Of a DNA stretch of 23,842 nt, positions 1 through 8,200 are shown one piece after another. The notes under the pieces are model-generated. The model did not search any database. It was not told where the DNA came from and saw only the letters and a program-made list of their open reading frames with translations. Location: assembly GCA_002887195.1 (NCBI GenBank), contig PJAB01000558.1, positions 1 to 23,842 on the forward strand. Direction: 5' to 3'. A program made the translations under genes and the position numbers. This DNA is from Chrysochromulina parva. Taxonomy: Eukaryota > Haptophyta > Prymnesiales > Chrysochromulinaceae. Each line of letters opens with the position of its first letter. The first letter of the stretch is position 1.

Positions 1-2
1 AC

Positions 3-1316
3 GCCGCCGCGTGCCAGACCACCGGCATGTTCTCTGGCTGGAGCCTGCTGCATGCGGCAGCCAGCAAGGGCCACATGCGAATCGTTCAGATGTTGCTGGC
101 TGCAGGTGCGCCGGCGAGCGTATGCAACCCAAAGAGCAAGACGCCCGCGCAAGTTGCGCACGATAAGGGGCACTCTGCGGTCGCTGCACTGCTTCAGCAG
201 GCAGAGGCGTCGGCGGAAGCTGCATTGGGCGCCGCGGCAGAGCCGCGCTCTCGAGCGGCTGCAGCCGCCGAGAAGCGCGCGCGAGTCGACTTAACTGTCT
301 CGCCGCCAGGGCAGCCGCGTGCTACGGGTGCGATGGATCTCACTGCCGACTCCCCTCCACCGAGGCCGCCGACGGCAGCTGACCGGGACTTTGACCTGAC
401 TGCCGGCGACGCCGAGGAAGAACACTTACAGTGCCCTCTTCACGGCGCGAGTTGCAGGCACGCGCCGTTTCGCGACCACCGAGCTCTGCAGCTCCACGTC
501 AACATTTGCCTATCAGCTCCATCCGGCAGTGCCGACAGCTTGGCACCGCCACCGCCTCCCATCTTTCCGCACGACTCCGGCACTGAAGAGTTCGAACGCC
601 TGATGCTGGAGGAGGTGCTTGAAAGAAGCCGCCGGGAAGTGTCGAGCTCAACACCCGGTGCGGCGGCCGCTGAGCAGCCAGCCGCCCGCCGCCGCGTCGC
701 TCGTTCCGCTCATGAGGCGCCGCCCGCTGCCCGCCGACGCGCCGCTTCGGCATCCCGCTCGCTGTGCACGAGGTGCAGCGCGTCGCCGCCCAACCGCGGT
801 TACGAGTGGTGTCAGAGCTGCTACGTGGCTGATCTGTTGAGGCACAGGGACATCGGTGCCGGGTTCGGCGGCGTCGGCGGCTTCGGCGGCTTCGGCGGCG
901 GCGGCGGCGGCGGCTTCCCATTCGGCGGCTTCCCATTCGGCGGCTTCCCATTCGGCGGCTTCCCTCTCGGCGGCGGCGGCGCGTTCGAAGCAATGGGCGT
1001 CGTGGGAGGAGCTCCTCGTGAGGACGCGACGTACGAGGAGCTGCTCGCGCTCGACGCGAATGCGGTCTCTCAAGGCCTGAGTCGCGCCCAGATGAGCGCC
1101 CTCGCCTCGCGCCGCTACCTCGGCGAGCGCGACGCCCTGGCCAGCAAGGGGGAGGCCTCTTGCGTCATCTGCCTGTGTGAGTACGACGAAGGGGATGAGA
1201 TGCACATGCTTCCTTGCGCACACGGCTTCCACAAGAAGTGCGTGAGCCAATGGCTCAAGGACAAGCCAACTTGCCCCGCTTGCCAGCGCGACGTGCGGGA
1301 GGACCTGCGCTCCTGA
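3..1316 (+). CDS. Ankyrin / SIM-like / RING-H2 protein, probable E3 ubiquitin ligase (5' partial)
   Basis: The frame is open to the window edge and starts inside an ankyrin repeat, so the gene probably begins upstream; the first ATG here is at 27. Counting residues from that ATG, 4-60 hold about two ankyrin repeats (GWSLLHAAASKGH; TPAQVAHDKGH). Three DLT motifs resembling SUMO-interacting motifs follow at 87-90, 103-106 and 122-125, near acidic residues. A C-x6-C...H-x3-C finger (C136, C143, H157, C161) recalls UBZ-type fingers, and a CxxC...CxxC element follows a basic low-complexity stretch. A Gly/Phe repeat region comes next. The C-terminus is a textbook RING-H2: C379-x2-C382-x14-C397-x-H399-x2-H402-x2-C405-x10-C416-x2-C419. 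RING-H2 domains recruit E2 enzymes, so ubiquitin ligase activity is the likely role; the SIM-like motifs suggest SUMOylated substrates (inference). The stop TGA is at 1314-1316. No intron is apparent in the visible part. Confidence 0.82.
   Translation, partial: AAACQTTGMFSGWSLLHAAASKGHMRIVQMLLAAGAPASVCNPKSKTPAQVAHDKGHSAVAALLQQAEASAEAALGAAAEPRSRAAAAAEKRARVDLTVSPPGQPRATGAMDLTADSPPPRPPTAADRDFDLTAGDAEEEHLQCPLHGASCRHAPFRDHRALQLHVNICLSAPSGSADSLAPPPPPIFPHDSGTEEFERLMLEEVLERSRREVSSSTPGAAAAEQPAARRRVARSAHEAPPAARRRAASASRSLCTRCSASPPNRGYEWCQSCYVADLLRHRDIGAGFGGVGGFGGFGGGGGGGFPFGGFPFGGFPFGGFPLGGGGAFEAMGVVGGAPREDATYEELLALDANAVSQGLSRAQMSALASRRYLGERDALASKGEASCVICLCEYDEGDEMHMLPCAHGFHKKCVSQWLKDKPTCPACQRDVREDLRS
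909..968 (+). repeat. 15-bp tandem repeat in coding sequence (Gly-Gly-Phe-Pro-Phe)
   Basis: The unit GGCGGCTTCCCATTC occurs three times perfectly (909-923, 924-938, 939-953) with a fourth degenerate copy at 954-968. It is preceded by a GGC/TTC-rich stretch. It encodes a GGFPF repeat in a flexible Gly/Phe-rich linker ahead of the RING region. Period 15 keeps the frame, so copy number could vary without disrupting the protein. Confidence 0.9.
1161..1283 (+). other. RING-H2 finger coding segment
   Basis: All eight zinc ligands of the C3H2C3 pattern are present with standard spacing, ending ten residues before the stop codon. A C-terminal RING-H2 is typical of E3 ligases that recruit substrate through N-terminal modules, here ankyrin repeats and possibly SIMs. 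Confidence 0.9.
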
Positions 1317-1591
1317 TCAAGGAACAGGGAACGAGGGAAGGCATACCAGTCATCTTTGGAGCGGGCCCACATCCATACATTCGTGCGGACAGGGGTTCGT
1401 GAGATGTCGTGACACCGTTTCGCGTTCCGCAAGCATCTCCACGGACCGGCGTCTGCCGAGAGGTCAAATCTGTCTTGAACTTGAACTTGAACTTGAATCT
1501 GCACGCGCATTTGGAAGCATGTGGAAGATAAATCTCGCTGTGAGCTCAAACTCCCCAAACTCGTCAAGTTATTCTTGGCATCCCCCCACCC
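1317..1591. other. Intergenic spacer with CTTGAA hexamer repeat
   Basis: A 275-bp gap lies between the RING gene stop and the first in-frame ATG of the giant gene. It holds four tandem copies of CTTGAA at 1474-1497. I see no clear TATA box or polyadenylation signal. It must contain the 3' end of one transcript and, unless there is a distant 5' exon, the promoter and 5' UTR of the next. Confidence 0.6.
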
Positions 1592-2165
1592 ATGCAGGGC
1601 TCCAAATTGCACCAAGTGCCCTGCGTCCCCGTCACTTCGATGAGCTGGCTGGAGCAGCGGCGCGAGGTGCAGCTGGCGCTGAACGCAGCCCTGGCGGTTC
1701 GCAGTCCTCGCAGCTCTGCCGAACGCTTGCATTTCCTCGGCCAGTTCTTGCTCGATTGGCACGGTGGTAAGCGCCCCGCTGGCACTGCAGCAGTAATCTC
1801 CTCGAGCCAGCCTGCAGCCTCCGCAACGGAGTTGGCCGAGCTCGAGCTAGCCATCAAGCGTGCGCTGACCATGGCCAAGCGAAACACCTCTGAGCGAGCG
1901 ATCGTTGTGGTGGCACGTCATTTGTTAGCTCAGGCTGGGTTGCGACCAGCGGACGCAGCCGCATTGGCACCCAGTCTGCCAGGAGCGGCGCTCAAGCCAG
2001 TCCCGCTCCCGGACTGCGAGGAATCGATTGGCTTTGTCTCGTATTCGGAGGGCTGGTCAGAGCACTGGCCCTTTGTATCGTACGGCGAGGGCGCTTTCGA
2101 CACGCGCTCTCCCGAGCTCAAGGCCGCATGGCCGTTGATTAAATGCGTGGCGGCTCCGATTGCAG

Positions 2166-2219
<54 letters not shown>

Positions 2220-5200
2220 TTGGCAGCAGCAGTAGCAGCAACGGTAGCAGCAGCGCAGCGCCGCACGAGCGTGTTGCCTCGCCTCGCGGGAAGCGAGCTG
2301 CCACGCCTCGGGATGAATCTCGGGATGAATCTCGGGATGAATCTCGGGATGAATCTCGGGTTGAATCTCGGGACAAGCGTGCAGCCTCGCCTCGTGGGAA
2401 GCGAGCTCCCTCGCCTCGCGGCCCGAAGGGGGGCGCCGCCGCCGCCGCCGCCGCCGCCACCTCCCACGCCGCCAAGGGTCACGTCAGCGCCAGGCAGCAG
2501 CTCCCAGCTATCGACATAGCCGCAGCCCACCTCGCCGCCGACACAGCCTCGGACGCACAGCTGCGACCGCCGCCGGCCGACGACGTGGCGACGCCTGGGA
2601 CGGAGCTGATTATAAAAGGCAAGTACGGCGAGGTGCACGACGTGCAGCTCTCCAAGCTGATGAGCAAGCTGCTCCGCCACAAGGCCAAAGAATATGACGT
2701 GCCGATTGACACGGACGGATGGGTCCTACTCACTGATGCGATCGCGCATGTCAACCGTCGCGAGGCCGAGCTGGCACTCGAATCGGAACCGCCGCGCGAG
2801 CCGTGCACGTGGACCGAGGAGCACGTGCACGCGATGGTGGGGCTCAATGACAAGCAGCGCTTTGAGTTGCGTGAGCAGCCGACGGCTGGTGGAGTGTACC
2901 AGATCCGGGCGGCGCAGGGCCATTCGATGAAGCAGGTCGGCGAGCAGATTGGCACACTGATCACGTTTGACAGCGAAACAAAAGAGGCGAGCGTCCCATT
3001 TGCGGTGCACGGCACAACCATCACGGCGCTCCGGCAGATCCTCGCGCAGGGGCTGCATAAGATGGAGCGGCACCACATCCACCTGGCCAAAGGTTTGCTA
3101 GGGGAGGAGGCGGTCATCTCGGGGATGCGCCACGACTGCGCTGTGTACATTTGGGTGGACATCTCGAGTGCGCTTGAGCACGGGATCCGATTCTTCGAGT
3201 CGACGAATGGCGTCATCCTGTGCGAGGGTGATGAGAATGGATACCTGCCGCCGCGCTTCTTTTCGTCCGTCATTGAGCTGCGCGGCGCGCTCGCGCAGCC
3301 GAACTATGCGAAACAACCCCTTGTGAGGCTGCTCGAGCGCCTCTTCCCCGGCCGTGTGCACGTGACCGCGACCAAGCTGCACGGCGGCTTCTCCGGCTCG
3401 CTCGTGCTGCAGACGGACAGCCGCGACATGCAGGGCCGTCCTAATGAGCCTACCGTGACCAAGTTCGACTATGCGGACTCGATGATCGAAGAGGTGCGCC
3501 GCACCGAGGAGATTTCGCACCTCGTGGGCGCCGAGGCCATCAAGCTCATCCGCGGTCCTGAGTTTGTCGACAGCCAGGGGCGCGACATGGCGCTGGGCAC
3601 GGCGCGCGAGACAGCCACGGCGCGCACGGCGCGCAGCGCGGCTTCAGCGCGCGCTCTGGCCTCCGCAAGTGGCACGCCCTCGCGCAGCGTGGTCGACGAG
3701 TCGATCGGTTACGGCGCAGTGGTGCTCGAGATGGCAGGTGCATGCTGGGTGCTGCCCGAATTCTTCGGTAAGCTTGAGGTTGAGCTGCTCGCCACATTCA
3801 AGAAGAGACTCATCCGCGAGATGCACCAAAAAGTACCCGAGGAGGAGGCTGCGCAATCGCACGTCTCCCTCAAGGCTTCTTTGGGCCCACCGACGATCAA
3901 GTGGGAACGCGAGGCGATGGATGTGCTGAATGACCTGTGGGGGCATGGCGGCGCGCTCGCCAATCTCGCCTTGAAGACCGTGCAGCGGGACCTCTACAAT
4001 GCAGTCGCGCTCGACGGGCTGATTGCGACGCAATTGCGCGCGACCGCCAAGGCGATGGTGATCGTCTTTGACAAGCCGCCCGCCGGCTCGGCCATCTGGG
4101 TGCGGGACGAGCGTGCTCGGGAGTATGAGCCACCGAGCAACGTCCAGGCAGCTTTGGCGCAGCTGCAGCAGAAACGCATCATTGATGTGTCTCGCGTGGC
4201 CAAGCGCGACAAGTTTGCCGCCTCATTTGTGCTCGACGTGCCGAGCCTCGTCTGGTCGGATGTGAATTGCCAGCCGCTCGTCTCATTACTGCATCAGCTC
4301 GAGGCCATCTCGTCCGGCACGGGCGGCGACGACGTCGCGTGGCTTGCCGAGTGGCAGCCACTCCGCTTGTACCAGCATGGTGACTTGAATGCGGCCAATG
4401 TGCTCGTCGACGTCAAGGACCGCCTGTGGCTCATCGATTTTGCCAAGGCCGGTGTGAACATGCCCTTCCACGACGCGGCCAAGATGGTGAGCGTCCTCCT
4501 GTTTGAGTACTATCCGATCCCTATGTCGATTGACGAAGTGCACGCAGCGAGCTCGCGCCAGCTCGAGGACAGGCTGGGCATCAAGGAGGACGTTGCCAAC
4601 CGACTCAAGTTCAAGGTCGTCGCCCCGGCTGACGAGCACTCGTCGTTCAAGAGTAGGGCGTCAAGGACGTCGAAGGAGCACGCGGAGGAGCACGGCCTGA
4701 GGAATATGTTGGGCTCTCTCTCGGCGCGCGGCGGACAGGACGATTCCTCCTCCTCCTTCGTGAAGCGCAAGTCGAAGTTGCGATCTCGATCCGAGCTGCA
4801 CGCGGCTTGCATTGAGGATGGCGACGCGAGGCTGCTTCAGCTGCTCGAGGACGGTTTGGTCCACGACGCAGCCGTGTGCGAGCGCCGCATGACTGAGGCG
4901 TGCGAGATCGTCGATCGGCTACTGTGGGGAAGTGACAAGATGCCCCTCGGTTCGCAGCTGCCCGAGCCGCCGCCCGAGCCGCTCGAGCTGTGGGAAATGT
5001 TTGACCAGGTCGCGCCGTCCACATGGGCCGAGCACCAGCGAATGACATTCGATCTCGCGGCACGCGTGCTCAAGCTCGCCTTCCAGCTGGTGGCCAAGTG
5101 CAGCCACCGCTCGCGCTCAGACGATCCGACAGAGGCGCATGCGGCGGTGGAGCCTGCGGACTTACATGCATGCAATTTCCTCTTTGTGATGTTGCACCGC

Positions 5201-8200
5201 TCGCTCTCGACCCTTCGCTACGTCGACCTATCCACCGACAAGAAGCGCGTCGCATGGCACACAGTGCGCCGATGCGCCGACGCTCTGCGCACAGTGCTCG
5301 CGCGCCGGCCGCGTCCCCCGCCGATGGTAGCAGCGTCCTTCAAGAGCACGCTGATGCTCGCAGAGGGCGCTCCTATGCTGTTGCGACCCCGTGCGAGCGC
5401 TGATGCCCACGAGGACGGCGCCGCCGCCCAAACGCGCTGTGCTGAGCGGCTCGTGGTGGGCTCGCAGCTCGGGCCGAAGACCATCGGCGTCGTTGGCGTC
5501 CTCGCCCCCGAGCTTGTGGTACAGCCGCTCTCGTTTGACATCTTCAGCCAGCTGGTAGGTTGATTGCCACTCATTGCCACTGAAAACCGCAGGGGATGGC
5601 CGCAGAGCACCGCGGAGGATGACCTCTGATTGCCCTGAGGACCGCTGAGGACCGCTGAGGACTCTGAATTGCGTCCCTCATCAGGTGCTGCCGTGGCGCC
5701 CCGATCCGACCGGTAAGTACCTCGAGACCATCGTCGAACAGGGACGGCGTGACGTCAAAGTGGCTGAGGAGCTCCGTGACTTGCTGCGCGGCGCGCCGTC
5801 CATGTCGGCTGCGGCGCTCGCAACGGCGGCCCAGCGATTGCAGGCGCAGGTTTGGTCACCCGTGCTCGAGCGGCGGGTGCGGCGCGTGCGCGATCTCAGC
5901 AGTGAGCTGCGCACCACGAGCAACCTGATTGAGTATCATCAGCATGCAATCAGACGGCTACACGAGGGGCGTCATCAGCACGCAATCAGACGGTCACACG
6001 ATGGGCGTGCACAGCGCCTCCAGCAGCTCCGGTACGAGTACCGTCGCACCCAGGTGCGCCGACGGCAGGCGGATCTCCAAAATCTCCAAAGGATCTCCGA
6101 GGGACTGCACGCAGAGACGCGTCGGCTGCAGGAGACGTTACTCACACTACAGCGCGAGGCGGCCCAGAGCAGTGTCGGTCACCTGAATGCCGAGGGCCTT
6201 GAAGTATTCATCATGAACCTCGAAGCCGAAGGCGCACACCTGGATGCCGAGGAGGCCTCGAGCGCCGTATCGGGCACGGCGGAGGCGCTCGAGACGGCGC
6301 GACGAGTCAGGGCCCAGCGGCAGCAGGCAGACGAGATCGCCGCAGCTCTGATCGAGCTCGATCGTGAGGGCGAATCTCTCGCCCAGTCACGCAACGGTCT
6401 CTCACGTAACGGTCTGCGTGACTCTCGGGGCGAATCTCTCGCCGCAGATCAGTGGCGCACCGAAGGGCTCCAAACACGGGGCGACGCACGTAACGGTCAC
6501 CGGGACAGCGCGCACTCGACTCTCTTCTCAGAGCCCGACATCTCGGAGCCCGAGATCTCGGAGGCCGAGATCTCGGAGCCCGAGGAGATCGAGGAGCCCG
6601 AGGAGATCGAGGAGATCGAGATCTCGCTTGCCCAGTTGCACTACGAGATTGGGCTCCAGGAGCACGCGCGGATTGCCGTGGTAGCGGAGCTCCATAAACT
6701 TGGGTCCGCACCGCCCGAGCACCGCATCGAAGCTTCGGGGCGCAAAGGGCGCATGATCTCACGCGACGAGATCGAGCACGCCCTCGAGCTCGATCCACGA
6801 GCTCGAAGGGCGAGCTCGAGCGCCGTATCGGGCGCGGGCAAGGGAGGCGTGGAGGGCGATGGCCGTGGCGCGCCGGGCGTGAGTCACGAAGCTCAGCCAG
6901 GTGCACCCCTGGGTGGCGTGCGCGGCCCTGGCCTCCAGCTCCGATGGCCCCGAGACGACCTAGATCTGCTTGTCCTACAGAGGAAGCCCCCGACGCTCAG
7001 CACGGCGCTTGGTCGCTCCCGCTCATTCTCGGGACGGATCTCTCGAGTGTTGACGAATTCGACGAATCCGAGCTCAGGGATGCTCCGGGAAGCCCCCGCT
7101 GCCTCCTCCGCGACCGTCTCCGCTGCCGCCGATGCCAGCGCCGCCGCCCCCTCCGTCTCCTCCGACATGGGCGTCGCGACCATCTGGCGCATGGGCTTCG
7201 ACGTGGCCAAGCAGGCGCGCACGGCGCTGCGGCTACGCGGGCTGCAGCGCGAGCACATGCTGTTGCAGGAGGCGATCGAGCTGCTGCAGATACGGAAGCA
7301 AGCCTATTTGGACTTGCAGGTCCTCGTGGCGGTGCGAGCGACCCTCGAGAGACGGCGAGCCGAGCTCGAGGGAGCTCTGCGCGAGATGCAATCTCGGGAC
7401 GAGCTCGCGCCCAAGGAGCGCGAGGAGATGGAGGCGCACTTTTGCAAGATGTTCATCTCCTCGGGCTGCCGTGGCCTCCGCCAGTACGCGGCCGGCCAGC
7501 CGTTGTTCGTTCGCGTCGAGGGCATCCACGGAGCCGCCGACTGGTGCGATGCAAACGTGGTCGAACCGGTGGGGGGCGGTTGGCACAAGCTGCTGCTCTT
7601 CGAGGACGAGAACAGCGAAGGCCAGCTGGTCGAGCTTGACCTGGACCCGTTCAACCATGGGCCGCGCGAGATCCCCCTCCGATCGTTTCGGGAGCTCTGG
7701 GTGCGCCTAATTGCCTCCCTAATTGCCTCCTTAATTGCCTCCCTGATTGCCTCCCTAATTGGGAGCTCTGGGTGCGTCCTGCGTGTGTGATGTGAGCGAT
7801 GCGCGCCCAGCTTGAGGACTTCTGATGAGCCCTATTTGCCTCCCTCATCAGGTGCGCCACGCGCGTACGATGCGCGCCCTAATTGCCTCCCTAATTGCCT
7901 CCCTGATTGCCTCCCTCATCAGGTGCGCCACGCGCGTACGATGCGCGCCCAGCATGCGTCCATCGTGGACGCCCTCTCCGGCAAGCGGCTCGACGTCAAG
8001 GAGCACTGCGTCCCAATCGAGATTGCGGGCGCGAACCTGCTGGCGGAGGGCGAGCAGCCGGGGACCGGCCTGTCACCGACCAAATCCCCGACCAAAGCCC
8101 CGACCAAGGCGGGCGCCGTGGCGGGCACCGTGTCGGACGTTGCGTCTGCGTTTGAGCGCGACCCTGCGCCGGACGAGGACGACTACTTGAAGATCACTAG

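Larger units (their letters stand above)
5685..7490 (+). other. Coiled-coil and disordered region of the giant protein
   Basis: Exon 2 starts with the tail of the TCAD9-like region (PWRPDPTGKYLETIVEQG), then becomes rich in Arg/Gln/Glu/Leu with heptad-like spacing (LERRVRRVRDLSSELR; LQETLLTLQREA), suggesting coiled coil. A strongly acidic block (SEPDISEPEISEAEISEP and following, about 6530-6630) and a Ser/Pro/Gly-rich spacer follow. A second helical, heptad-like segment (QREHMLLQEAIELLQIRK; LERRRAELEGALREM) precedes the beta-rich module. Probable roles are oligomerisation and spacing of the enzyme domains from the NACHT. Confidence 0.6.
7491..7989 (+). other. Beta-rich module of cassette 1 (7491-7700 + 7923-7989)
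   Basis: Exon 2 end plus exon 3 start encode GQPLFVRVEG...WCDANVVEPVGGGWHKLLLF...LVELDLDPFNH...SFRELWVRHARTMRAQHASIVDALSGKRLDV. It aligns by eye with cassette 2 (LYLHND..VDACVVEM..HWVEM..AADLNEYNH..YEEQRVQHC..VEDAITGN) and cassette 3 (LFLHQEAGLVDAVVVEW..HQLQL..EADLNQYNH..YRAARAAYC..VVEAFSGKRVEV). The DAxVVE...H...DLNxYNH core looks like a small beta barrel of the SH3/Tudor sort, followed by a helix leading to the NACHT. Function unknown. Confidence 0.65.

Noticed and set aside
2309..2368. Short regularly spaced repeat resembling a CRISPR array
   Set aside because: The 12-bp units are directly adjacent, have no spacers and keep the reading frame: a coding tandem repeat.
7852..8190. Splicing to the first acceptor copy at 7850/7851
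   Set aside because: It changes the frame relative to exon 3 (the copies are 71 bp apart) and destroys the match with cassettes 2 and 3.
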